64,000 nt of DNA from Pseudomonas fluorescens (GTDB lineage Bacteria > Pseudomonadota > Gammaproteobacteria > Pseudomonadales > Pseudomonadaceae): positions 2,295,001 to 2,359,000 of the forward strand of contig NZ_CP015637.1 of the NCBI RefSeq assembly GCF_001708445.1, given 5' to 3'. A program made the translations under genes and the position numbers. Under the pieces are notes generated by a model that saw only the letters and a program-made list of their open reading frames with translations, searched no databases and was not told where the DNA came from. Positions 8,359 through 16,032 of this stretch are shown here, one piece after another. Position 1 is the stretch's first letter; each line of letters starts with the position of its first letter.

Positions 8359-9126
8359 ATGAGTACTGAACACGCCGTTTATCCCGACCTCAACGGCAAG
8401 ACCGTATTGATTTCCGGGGGCGCCTCGGGGATCGGCGAATTCATGGTGCGGGCCTTCGCCGCGCAGGGTGCCAGGGTCGGGTTTGTGGACCGCGCGCAAA
8501 GCCAGGGCGAACGCCTGGCGGCCCTGTTGAGTTCGCGGGGGCATGCTGTGGAATTCGTGTGCTGCGACATCACCGATGAAATCGCCTACAAGGCGGCGAT
8601 AGGGCGCTTCGAGCATTCCCTGGGGCCGATCACCGTGCTGGTGAACAACGCCGCCAATGACGTGCGCCACACCCTGGAAGAAGTCGATTCGGAAACCTTC
8701 GACAAGCTGATCTCCGTCAACCTGAAACATGCCTTCTTTGCCGCCAAGGCCGTGGTGCCGATGATGAAGCGCGCCGGCAGCGGCTCGATCATCAACCTCG
8801 GCTCCGTCGGCTGGATGATGGCCTCGGCCGGCTACCCGGTGTACGCCGCCAGCAAGGCCGCCGCCCACGGCATGACCCGCGCGCTGGCACGGGAGTTGGG
8901 GCCGAACCGTATCCGTGTGAACACGCTGGTGCCGGGTTGGGTGATGACTGAAAAACAGCTGGCCATGTGGGTGGATGACGCTGCCAAGGAGCTGATCAGC
9001 CGCAGTCAGTGCCTGCCGGGCAGTGTGCTGCCGGAGCATATCGCCAATATGGCGTTGTTTCTTGCTTCCGATGCGTCGGCGATGTGTTCGGCGCAGAATT
9101 TTATTGTGGATGGTGGTTGGGTCTGA
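8359..9126 (+). CDS. SDR oxidoreductase, probable L-arabinose/D-galactose 1-dehydrogenase
   Basis: 255 residues, classical short-chain dehydrogenase. The nucleotide-binding glycine motif is SGGASGIG (19-26, Ser in place of the usual Thr), then VNNAAND, the catalytic Ser in INLGSVGWMMAS, YAASK with catalytic Tyr and Lys, and NTLVPGWVMTEKQ. It ends with the usual IVDGGWV. In pseudomonads an SDR of this kind beside arabinose genes catalyses the first oxidation, aldose to lactone, feeding the lactonase at 4948. Fatty-acid or polyol dehydrogenase activity cannot be excluded from sequence alone. Confidence 0.8.
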   Translation: MSTEHAVYPDLNGKTVLISGGASGIGEFMVRAFAAQGARVGFVDRAQSQGERLAALLSSRGHAVEFVCCDITDEIAYKAAIGRFEHSLGPITVLVNNAANDVRHTLEEVDSETFDKLISVNLKHAFFAAKAVVPMMKRAGSGSIINLGSVGWMMASAGYPVYAASKAAAHGMTRALARELGPNRIRVNTLVPGWVMTEKQLAMWVDDAAKELISRSQCLPGSVLPEHIANMALFLASDASAMCSAQNFIVDGGWV

Positions 9127-9168
9127 GCCTGGAACCCTTGTCCAGACAACAGAGGCCAATGTGGGAGG

Positions 9169-9324
9169 GGGCTTGCCCTAATGCCGTTCAGTTAAGCGTA
9201 CATCGCCTTCTGTAGGAGCGAGCTTGCTCGCGAAAAACGTCAACGAACGCGGCGCCTGTGAGTTCTTCGCGAGCAAGCTCGCTCCTACAAAAAAGCCTTA
9301 ACTGAACGGCATTAGGGCTTGCCC
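9169..9324. mobile_element. 136-bp MITE-like element carrying a REPIN, with target duplication
   Basis: TAATGCCGTTCAGTTAAG (9179-9196) and its exact reverse complement (9297-9314) bound 136 bp. Both sides carry the direct repeat GGGCTTGCCC (9169-9178 and 9315-9324). Removing the element and one repeat restores an ordinary REP of the GTGGGAGGGGGCTTGC type. Inside is a REP pair (9211-9237 and 9266-9289). From memory the ends resemble those of E. coli IS4, whose insertions also make 11-13 bp duplications; this needs a database check. There is no transposase gene, so it would be non-autonomous. Confidence 0.8.
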
Positions 9325-9373
9325 CCGTGACGGCTCAGGAGCTGACGACTATCTAACTGATGCTCCGCGACTT

Positions 9374-9666
9374 AAATGTGGGAGGGGGCTTGCCCCCGAT
9401 GGCGGCCTGGGCCGACCAGGATGCTGGAGTGGAATGAGTACATATCCGTTGCTGCGGTAACGGCTACTTAGGGTTCCGCTCTTACAGCGGGTCACTTTTG
9501 GAAAAGCGCCAAAAGTAACCAAAAACGCTTTGCCCCACCACTCGGCACCTCGCCTAGGCTCGGTGTGCCCGCAATCCGACATTGATTTGGGGGGCCGCCG
9601 CCACGCGCCATCCATGGCGCGGGGCGGCTAAACCGGCATCCCTGCCGGTTTACCCCCCAAATCAAT
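9374..9666 (-). repeat. REP plus interspersed hairpin element, copy 1
   Basis: A complete REP of the GTGGGAGGGGGCTTGC type (9374-9404) is followed by the interspersed element in reverse orientation. The conserved core is 9438-9571 and is followed by hairpins at 9597-9628 and 9632-9651 inside flanking arms ATTGATTTGGGGGG (9581-9594) and their complement (9653-9666). Copy 1 carries its own versions of two hairpins, AAAGCG/CGCTTT in the core and CGCGCC/GGCGCG in the tail. These differ from other copies in matched positions on both arms. No credible gene is present. Confidence 0.85.
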
Positions 9667-9909
9667 ATCGAATTCCGGCCAGCGTGGTTTAACGGGGCGC
9701 CTGAGATCAAGATCAAAAGCAAGATCTAAAGCAACGGCAAGATCAAGAGCGGCTCGCTTCGCATCGTGGTTACCGGGGCTGCTACAAAGTTGCTCCTGAT
9801 ACCCATGGCTATCGGGGGCTTGCCCCCGATTGCGGTGTATCAGTCAGTTCGTCCGTCACTGACCACCGCCATCGGGGGCAGGCCTCCTCTCTCATTTGAA
9901 CTGCATCGC
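9667..9909. repeat. Non-coding spacer with further REP halves
   Basis: Holds short AAGATCAA-type direct repeats (about 9706-9750), then a REP palindrome (9811-9830) and an inverted partner (9868-9888). No open frame here has coding character. It ends at the GST stop codon. Confidence 0.6.
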
Positions 9910-10506
9910 TTATTCAATCGGGTAACGCTTGAACGCCGGATGCTGCTCCAGCCGCTCGGCATGCCGTTGCAGATTAGGAAACGCATCCGCCTTGACCACC
10001 GATGCCACGGTGAACTGGCTGAACGACCAGGCAACCGCCGCGGTAATCGAGGCCTGGGTCAGTGCTTCGCTGTTGCCCACTTGCTTGTCCAGCAACGCAT
10101 AGGCGGCGAGCAGTTGGCCGGTCACGCGCTCAAGCCAGGGTGCATGCAGTTTCTCGGCCGGGCGCAGGTTGTGTTCGTAGACGATCTGCACGCTCTTCTC
10201 ACAGGCTGCCAGCGCCAGTCCCAGAACATGCAAGTCCTTGGCAAGTGCCGTCGGTTGTTGGGGCAGCAGCTTCCTGTCAGTCGGGGCCAAGGCTTCGAGG
10301 TAGTCCAGGATCAGGCTGGAGTCCATCAATACCGTGCCATCGTCCAGCACCAGGGTAGGCGCCTTGACCACCGGGTTGATCTGCGCAAATTCGTTGAAGG
10401 TGCGGAACACGGACAAGGGTTCATGCTCAAAATCCACCCCGTACAAGTCCAGGGAAATTGCCACGCGGCGTACGTAAGGCGAGTCCAGCATGCCGATCAG
10501 TTTCAT
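9910..10506 (-). CDS. Glutathione S-transferase family protein
   Basis: 198 residues. The N-terminal thioredoxin-like domain shows MKLIGMLDSPYVRRVAISL, NPVVKAPTLVLDDG (cis-Pro region) and MDSSLILDYLEAL (the glutathione-gamma-glutamyl-binding Asp-Ser). The C-terminal helical domain follows. Strong ribosome site GGAGG in front of ATG. Cytoplasmic; the substrate is not evident. It is preceded on the same strand by mug with a 38-bp gap, so a loose operon AraC-mug-gst is possible. Confidence 0.9.
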   Translation of the reverse strand: MKLIGMLDSPYVRRVAISLDLYGVDFEHEPLSVFRTFNEFAQINPVVKAPTLVLDDGTVLMDSSLILDYLEALAPTDRKLLPQQPTALAKDLHVLGLALAACEKSVQIVYEHNLRPAEKLHAPWLERVTGQLLAAYALLDKQVGNSEALTQASITAAVAWSFSQFTVASVVKADAFPNLQRHAERLEQHPAFKRYPIE

Positions 10507-10544
10507 GAAGCCTCCATTGCTATCAGGGTGACGAGCTCAAGAGA

Positions 10545-11057
10545 TTAAGGGCACTCGGTCGCCCGGCGCAATTGTTGATACGCCTGCACCAACTGCTCCA
10601 GGCTGAACGCCAGGTTGCGCCCGCTGGGGTTGGGCAGTACCCACACTGACGCACCGCCCAACACCTTTGGCTGCAAGCCCCAGCCGATCTCGCGTTGGCC
10701 GCTTAACGCGCTGTAGCCGGGCTTGCCGAGAAACGCCACGAAGCGCGGCGCGTAGTGGCGGATCTTCTGTTCGAAGCCCGCCGCCGCCTGTGTGAACTCA
10801 TGTCGCGCCAGTTCACCCGCGCTGGCCGTGGGGCGTTCCACCAACGTGGTCAGGCCGCAGTGGTAGTGCAACAGCGTGCGGCCGTGCTCGGGGCGGATTT
10901 CATGGGGGGTGAAACCGGCCAGGTGCAGGGTGCGCCAGAAGCGGTTGCTGCGGTTGGCGAAGTGCAGGCCGAGGGCAGCGGAACCCTTGCCGGGGTTGAT
11001 GCCGCAGAACACCACGTTCAGGTGGTCGGCGAGGATGTCTTCCAGCCCGGCGTTCAT
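10545..11057 (-). CDS. mug: G/U mismatch-specific DNA glycosylase
   Basis: 170 residues. The motif GINPGKGSAALGLHFANRSNRFW is the Mug/TDG active-site region (the Asn of GINPG positions the water), and LPNPSGRN is the second conserved loop that intercalates at the lesion. It removes uracil or ethenocytosine opposite guanine. Start chosen at 11057: the ATG overlaps the upstream AraC gene's TGA by four bases (ATGA), indicating translational coupling. The open frame continues upstream but that part is the AraC gene in another frame. Length is typical. Confidence 0.93.
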   Translation of the reverse strand: MNAGLEDILADHLNVVFCGINPGKGSAALGLHFANRSNRFWRTLHLAGFTPHEIRPEHGRTLLHYHCGLTTLVERPTASAGELARHEFTQAAAGFEQKIRHYAPRFVAFLGKPGYSALSGQREIGWGLQPKVLGGASVWVLPNPSGRNLAFSLEQLVQAYQQLRRATECP

Positions 11058-12055
11058 GCCGGGCTCCTGAAGCCTTGGCGGCTGGCGCCCGGCGGTTGCC
11101 CGGTGATGCGTTTGTAGGCGCGACTGAAGGCCGCCTGGGAGGTATAGCCGAGTCGGTACGCCACTTCTTCGATGGGCAGGCGCTCCAGGGTCAGCCACTG
11201 GCTGGCGAGGCGCATGCGCAGTTCGGTCACGTAACGCAGCGGTGGTACCCCCAGGGTGGCCTGGAAACGATCCGCGAACACCGAACGTGAGGTATGACAG
11301 TGCGCCGCCAGTTCGGCCACGCTCCAGTCGCGCCCCGGTTGCTGGTGCAGGGCGAGCAGGGCGCCCGCCAACCGGGTGTCGCGCAAGGCGGCCGCGAGGC
11401 CCGATGCATTGGCGCAGGCGCATTCGACCCAGCCCCGCACGATCATCGCCGCCACCACATCGGCCAGGCGCGCGAGGATGCCGGCATAACCGACGCGGGC
11501 ACTGGAGACTTCGCGTTCCATCACCGCCAGGATCGGCATCAAGCCGGGGTAACGCTGGCCCCCGGCGTCGATCAGCATCAAGGCCGGCATCAGGTTGCCA
11601 AGGCCCTGGATGCTGTCGAGCTCGAACTCCATGCAGGCGCTGAACAGCAGGGTGCTGGGCGGCTCATCGGGCGAGGCATTCACGGCACACACGGTATCGC
11701 CCAGCGGTGCGGCGTCGAAGCTGGCGATGTCCTGCACGGGGTCATCCGCTTTGGACAACAACGCGTGGGCGCCACCATGGGCGATGAACACCGCATTACC
11801 GGCCGACAACTCAAAGAGGCTGCCGTCCTGCAGGCGCAGGGTCGCGCAGCCGGCGGCCAGAAAATGGAAATACGCGTGCCCCGGCTTGGCCGCAAAGCCG
11901 ATACCGAACACCGGCCCGGCCTGGATGCGCCGGTACTGCACGCCGCGCAGGCGCATGCTGCGCAGCAGCTCATTGATCAGTTCGGAGGACAGGGCGAACG
12001 CGTTGTCGGTTGGCATATTCGGGGTTTCGGTCAAAAACTCAAGGGTTTTAATCAT
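11054..12055 (-). CDS. AraC family transcriptional regulator with N-terminal cupin domain
   Basis: Up to 333 residues. The cupin-like half shows AGPVFGIGFAAKPGHAYFHFLAAG and LSAGNAVFIAHGGAHAL. The C-terminal double helix-turn-helix contains WSVAELAAHCHTSRSVFADRFQATLG and EEVAYRLGYTSQAAFSRAYKRITGQPPGA. An alternative start is the Met at 12016 (MPTDNAF); neither has a strong ribosome site. It is divergent from the MFS exporter at 12117, so it probably controls that gene, and overlaps mug by four bases. Confidence 0.9.
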   Translation of the reverse strand: MIKTLEFLTETPNMPTDNAFALSSELINELLRSMRLRGVQYRRIQAGPVFGIGFAAKPGHAYFHFLAAGCATLRLQDGSLFELSAGNAVFIAHGGAHALLSKADDPVQDIASFDAAPLGDTVCAVNASPDEPPSTLLFSACMEFELDSIQGLGNLMPALMLIDAGGQRYPGLMPILAVMEREVSSARVGYAGILARLADVVAAMIVRGWVECACANASGLAAALRDTRLAGALLALHQQPGRDWSVAELAAHCHTSRSVFADRFQATLGVPPLRYVTELRMRLASQWLTLERLPIEEVAYRLGYTSQAAFSRAYKRITGQPPGASRQGFRSPA

Positions 12056-12116
12056 AGATCATCCAGAGAGCGGAACCTAGACTGGCCGTCACGCTAATGC
12101 CTGAGGATGTCTTGTG

Positions 12117-13352
12117 ATGAATGATTGTGTGTCCCATGCCCCTGTCGATTGCAGGGTAGAACCGACCACGCCGGCGTGGATGGCGGTGTTTTCCCTGGCG
12201 ATGGGCGTGTTCGGCCTGCTCACGGCGGAGTACCTGCCGGCCAGCCTGCTGACGCCGATGGCCCTGGACCTGGGCGTGTCTCAAGCGTTGGCCGGGCAAG
12301 CGGTCACGGTCACGGCGGTGGTGGCCTTGTTCGCCGGGTTGCTGGTGCCTGGCCTGACGCGCGGTATCGACCGGCGCCTGGTGCTGTTGGGGTTCTCCAC
12401 GCTGATGATTGCGTCCAACCTGCTGGTGGCGTTCTCGTCCAGCCTGTTGGTGCTGTTGTTGATGCGCATCTTGCTGGGCATTGCCCTTGGCGGTTTCTGG
12501 AGCATGGCGGCGGCGGTTGCGATGCGCCTGGTACCGGCGGCGTTGCTGCCCCGTGCCCTGTCGATCATCTTCAGCGGCATTGCGCTGGGTACCGTCGTCG
12601 CAGTGCCGTTGGGCAGCTACCTCGGCGGCCTGTACGGCTGGCGCAGCGCGTTTGTCGCTGCCGCCGCCGTTGGCGTGGTGACCCTGGCGTTCCAGCTGTT
12701 CACACTGCCACGCCTGGCACCCCGTGGCACCGCACGCCTGCGCACCGTGCTTGATGTACTGCTGCGCCCCGGCATTGCCGTGGGCATGTTCGGCTGCGTG
12801 CTGGTGCACACCGGGCACTTCGCGCTGTTTACCTACATTCGCCCGTTCCTGGAAAGCACCACCGGGGTCGGCCCCCAAGGGCTGGCACTGATGCTGCTGG
12901 GGTTTGGCGTGGCGAATTTTGTCGGCACGCTGCTGGCCGGGTGGTTGCTGGTGCGCAATCCCCGTGGAACCCTGGTGTTGATGCCGGTCCTGGTGGGCGT
13001 CGCTGCGTTGGCCCTGGTGCTGCTGCCGGCATCGCTGCCGGGCCAGGCGTTGCTCCTGGCGCTGTGGGGCATGGCCTTCGGCGGCGTGCCGGTAGCGTGG
13101 TCGAACTGGGTGGCGCGTGCGGTGCCGGATCAGGCGGAAAGTGCCGGTGGCATGGTGGTCGCTTCGGTGCAATCGGCAATCGCGGCGGGTGCCGCTGGCG
13201 GGGGTGCGATGTTCAGTGCCACCGGCATCGACGGGGTGTTTCTGGGCGCGGGTTGCTTGATGCTGCTGGCGGCGTTGTTGATCGCCCTGCGTGTGCAGGT
13301 ACCCCGGCACGCTGAGGCGGGGAGTGTGACGCACCACCCGTCTTTGGTTTAG
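12117..13352 (+). CDS. MFS exporter, DHA1/sugar-efflux type
   Basis: 411 residues with 12 predicted membrane helices. MAVFSLAMGVFGLLTAEYLPASLLTPMALDLGVS is the opening of the AraJ/YdeA-like drug:proton antiporter branch, and MRILLGIALGGFWSMAAA is motif C-like. GAGG lies nine bases before ATG 12117; GTG at 12114 is an alternative. Presumed inner-membrane efflux of a small metabolite or drug, controlled by the divergent AraC regulator 61 bp away. Substrate unknown. Confidence 0.87.
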   Translation: MNDCVSHAPVDCRVEPTTPAWMAVFSLAMGVFGLLTAEYLPASLLTPMALDLGVSQALAGQAVTVTAVVALFAGLLVPGLTRGIDRRLVLLGFSTLMIASNLLVAFSSSLLVLLLMRILLGIALGGFWSMAAAVAMRLVPAALLPRALSIIFSGIALGTVVAVPLGSYLGGLYGWRSAFVAAAAVGVVTLAFQLFTLPRLAPRGTARLRTVLDVLLRPGIAVGMFGCVLVHTGHFALFTYIRPFLESTTGVGPQGLALMLLGFGVANFVGTLLAGWLLVRNPRGTLVLMPVLVGVAALALVLLPASLPGQALLLALWGMAFGGVPVAWSNWVARAVPDQAESAGGMVVASVQSAIAAGAAGGGAMFSATGIDGVFLGAGCLMLLAALLIALRVQVPRHAEAGSVTHHPSLV

Positions 13353-13396
13353 TCTCAAGCGCTTCGCTGATCGCAAACGCTGCTGGAGTCGTAAGC

Positions 13397-14230
13397 ATGA
13401 CCGAGTATGTACCCCCGAAAGTCTGGACCTGGGACACCGAAAGCGGCGGCACCTTCGCCAGCATCAACCGCCCGATTGCCGGCGCCACCCATGAAAAGAC
13501 ACTGCCAATCGGCAAGCACCCGTTGCAGTTGTATTCCCTGGCCACGCCCAACGGGCAGAAGGTCACCATCTTGCTTGAAGAATTGCTGGCCCTGGGGCAC
13601 CGCGGCGCGGAGTACGACGCCTGGCTGATCAAGATCGGCGATGGCGACCAGTTCGGCAGCGGCTTTGTCGCGGTCAACCCGAACTCCAAGATCCCGGCCT
13701 TGATGGACCACAGCGGCGCCCAGCCGATTCGCGTGTTCGAGTCCGGCGCGATCCTGCAGTACCTGGCCGAGAAGTTCGGCGCGTTCTTCCCCACCGAGCC
13801 AGCGGCCCGCGCGGAGTGCTTGTCGTGGCTGTTCTGGCAGATGGGCAGCGCGCCTTACCTGGGCGGTGGCTTCGGGCATTTCTATGCCTATGCACCGAGC
13901 AAGATGGAATACCCGATCAACCGTTTTGCCATGGAGACCAAGCGCCAACTGGACGTGCTTGACCAGCGCCTGGCGGTGAGCGAATACATCGCCGGGGATG
14001 AATACACCATCGCCGACATTGCCATCTGGCCGTGGTACGGCGGGCTGGTCAAAGGCCGCTTGTATGGGGCCGCGGAGTTTCTGTCGGTGCATGAGTACAA
14101 ACATGTACAGCGCTGGGCGGAGGCGATTGAAGCGCGGCCGGCGGTGCAGCGTGGGCGGCGGGTGAATCGGGTGTCGGGCGAGCCCCATGAGCAGTTGGCC
14201 GAGCGGCATGACGCAAGTGACCTGGACTGA
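13397..14230 (+). CDS. yghU: Glutathione-dependent disulfide-bond oxidoreductase, YghU type
   Basis: 277 residues. YghU-like features are the N-terminal arm (VWTWDTESGGTFASINRPIAGATHEKTLP), LYSLATPNGQKVTILLEELLALG, NPNSKIPALMD, FESGAILQYLAEKFG and WQMGSAPYLGGGFGHFYAYAP. The family binds two glutathiones and reduces disulfides. It is followed by a convergent terminator. Second GST-fold gene in this stretch, not closely related to the one at 9910. Confidence 0.93.
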   Translation: MTEYVPPKVWTWDTESGGTFASINRPIAGATHEKTLPIGKHPLQLYSLATPNGQKVTILLEELLALGHRGAEYDAWLIKIGDGDQFGSGFVAVNPNSKIPALMDHSGAQPIRVFESGAILQYLAEKFGAFFPTEPAARAECLSWLFWQMGSAPYLGGGFGHFYAYAPSKMEYPINRFAMETKRQLDVLDQRLAVSEYIAGDEYTIADIAIWPWYGGLVKGRLYGAAEFLSVHEYKHVQRWAEAIEARPAVQRGRRVNRVSGEPHEQLAERHDASDLD

Positions 14231-14242
14231 TTGAGTTCCACG

Positions 14243-14284
14243 TGTGGGAGGGGCGGGGCGAGGGTTCGACTTGCCCCTCCCACA
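14243..14284. terminator. Bidirectional hairpin between convergent genes
   Basis: Arms TGTGGGAGGGGC (14243-14254) and its perfect complement (14273-14284) with an 18-base loop, between the stop codons of yghU and the binding-protein gene. The arms are REP-derived. Confidence 0.6.
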
Positions 14285-14306
14285 GTTGGATGTCCTTATC
14301 TTCGAT

Positions 14307-15233
14307 TTATTTGTAGCGCTGTTCGAACACCGCCACCTGTTCAGGCTTGATGAGCTCGAACGGCACCCACACCTCCGACTCGATCGGCTCGCCCTTGATC
14401 ATCTTGATCGCAGACTGCACTGCCTGAGTGGCCTGGGCCTTGGGGTCCTGGAACACCGAGGCGGTGAGCATGCCTCGCTTGATCGCCGCCAAGCCGTCGG
14501 GCAAGCCGTCGATGCCGATAATCGCGATCTCACCCTTGGCCTTGCCCGCCTGTTGCAAGGCCATGGCCGCGCCAATCGCCATTTCATCGTTGTTGGCCAC
14601 GATGGCATCGAACTGCGTGCCCGCCAGCAACCAGTTGCTGGTCAGGTCCATGCCCTTGCTGCGTTGCCACTCGGCGCTTTGCTGCTCCACCACCTTGATG
14701 CCGGGAAAGTCCTTGAGCACCTGCTTGGCGCCTTCGGTGCGGTCATGGGTGGCGTTCTGCGCGAGGTCGCCCATGATGATCGCCACATGGCCTTTGCCGC
14801 CGAGTTTGTCCGCGAGGTAGCGCATCTGCAATTGCCCGGCTTCGATATCGTTGGACGCCACGGTGACGACGCCCTTGGGCAAGGTGCGCTCATCCGGATG
14901 GCGGTTGACGTACACCAGCGGCGTCTTGGCCGCCACGGCGGCGCGGGTCATGTTGGCGGTGGCGGCGGTGTCCACCGGCAGCACGATCACGGCGTCGACT
15001 TTCTGGTTGAGAAAGCCTTCGACCTGGTTGAGCTGGCGCACCACGTCGCCCTGGGCGTCTTCGAACTGGATCTGCACGTCCTGTTGTTTAGCGGCATTTT
15101 CCAGGCCGGTGCGCACGTAGGTCATGAAATTATCGTCGACCCGCGCGATGCTCACGCCGATGCGATACGCGGCGAAGGTCCATTGGCTGAACAGCAGTAA
15201 AAACGCAGCAACAAGCAATGAATAGCGATGCAT
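14307..15233 (-). CDS. Sugar/polyol ABC transporter substrate-binding protein
   Basis: 308 residues. A signal peptide (MHRYSLLVAAFLLLFSQWTFA) is followed by AYRIGVSIARVDDNFMTYVRTGLENAA, a ribose/inositol-type periplasmic binding protein. DAVIVLPVDTAATANMTRAA, VYVNRHPDER and VANNDEMAIGAAMALQQAG are the usual ligand and hinge segments. Start 15233 is supported by AAGGA eight bases upstream; a longer frame to 15365 adds only non-family sequence. Last gene of the sigma-54 operon. No ATPase or permease partner is in the window, so it must share one encoded elsewhere or act in sensing. Confidence 0.87.
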   Translation of the reverse strand: MHRYSLLVAAFLLLFSQWTFAAYRIGVSIARVDDNFMTYVRTGLENAAKQQDVQIQFEDAQGDVVRQLNQVEGFLNQKVDAVIVLPVDTAATANMTRAAVAAKTPLVYVNRHPDERTLPKGVVTVASNDIEAGQLQMRYLADKLGGKGHVAIIMGDLAQNATHDRTEGAKQVLKDFPGIKVVEQQSAEWQRSKGMDLTSNWLLAGTQFDAIVANNDEMAIGAAMALQQAGKAKGEIAIIGIDGLPDGLAAIKRGMLTASVFQDPKAQATQAVQSAIKMIKGEPIESEVWVPFELIKPEQVAVFEQRYK

Positions 15234-15252
15234 GAGGGTGTTCCTTTTATTG

Positions 15253-16032
15253 TTATAGGGTGAACGCTTGACGGAAACGCTCCAGGGCCAACTCACTGTC
15301 GCCGCTGGCCCAGCCTTCGAGGCCGACCACGCCGTTGTAGCCCATGGCGTGCAGGGCCCTGGCAATGGCCGGGTAGTGGATTTCGCCGGTGCCAGGCTCC
15401 TTGCGCCCGGGCACGTCGGCCACCTGGATTTCGCCGATGGCGCTGCCTGCGCGCTGGATCAGTTCGATCAGGTTTCCTTCGCCGATCTGCGCGTGGTACA
15501 GGTCCAGGTTCATCTTCAGGTGCGGGCTGCCCACCGCTTCGATCAGCGCCAGGGTGTCGTCGGCGCGGGCGAACGGAACGCCGGGGTGGTCGACCTCAGT
15601 GTTGAGGTTTTCCAGCAGGAACACGCGGCCGGCGTCTTCGCCCAGGCGCGCGATTTTTTCCAGTGTCTTGCACGCGCTCAGCCACATGCGCCCGGTGGTC
15701 TGGCCCACGGGCTGCACCGGCAGGCCGCCGTCACCCAGGCCGGTGCCGTGCAGGTTGAGGCTGGGGCAGTTCAGGCGCTCGGCGACGCCGATGGATTCGC
15801 GCGCGCTGTCGAGCAGTTGGCGGATGCCGTCGGGGTCGGTAAGGCTGCCGCTGATATAGCCGGTCATCGAGGTGAAATCGGCGCCGGTGGCGGCGAGGGC
15901 GCTGATGTCCTTGTGGGTCCAATTCCAGATCTCGGCGCTGAAACCCAGTGCGTGGATGCGCTTCACGCGCTCGATGAAGGGCAAGTCGAGAAACACCATC
16001 TCGGCACTGATCGCCAGTTTGAACGGGCTCAT
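15253..16032 (-). CDS. TIM-barrel sugar isomerase, hydroxypyruvate isomerase family
   Basis: 259 residues. MSPFKLAISAEMVFLDLPFIERVKRIHALGFSAEIWNW, LLENLNTEVDHPGVPF (metal Glu), KMNLDLYHAQIGEGNLIE (metal Asp/His) and GEIQVADVPGRKEPGTGEI fit the hydroxypyruvate-isomerase/IolI-like xylose-isomerase fold. It probably isomerises or epimerises the oxidised product of the upstream dehydrogenase. Its ATG overlaps that gene's TGA by one base. Substrate unknown. Confidence 0.83.
   Translation of the reverse strand: MSPFKLAISAEMVFLDLPFIERVKRIHALGFSAEIWNWTHKDISALAATGADFTSMTGYISGSLTDPDGIRQLLDSARESIGVAERLNCPSLNLHGTGLGDGGLPVQPVGQTTGRMWLSACKTLEKIARLGEDAGRVFLLENLNTEVDHPGVPFARADDTLALIEAVGSPHLKMNLDLYHAQIGEGNLIELIQRAGSAIGEIQVADVPGRKEPGTGEIHYPAIARALHAMGYNGVVGLEGWASGDSELALERFRQAFTL

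Noticed and set aside
9169..9324. Complete insertion sequence
   Set aside because: Only 136 bp and no transposase; classed as a non-autonomous element.
15233..15365. Longer start for the binding protein gene
   Set aside because: Extra residues precede the signal peptide, overlap the isomerase gene and lack a ribosome site.
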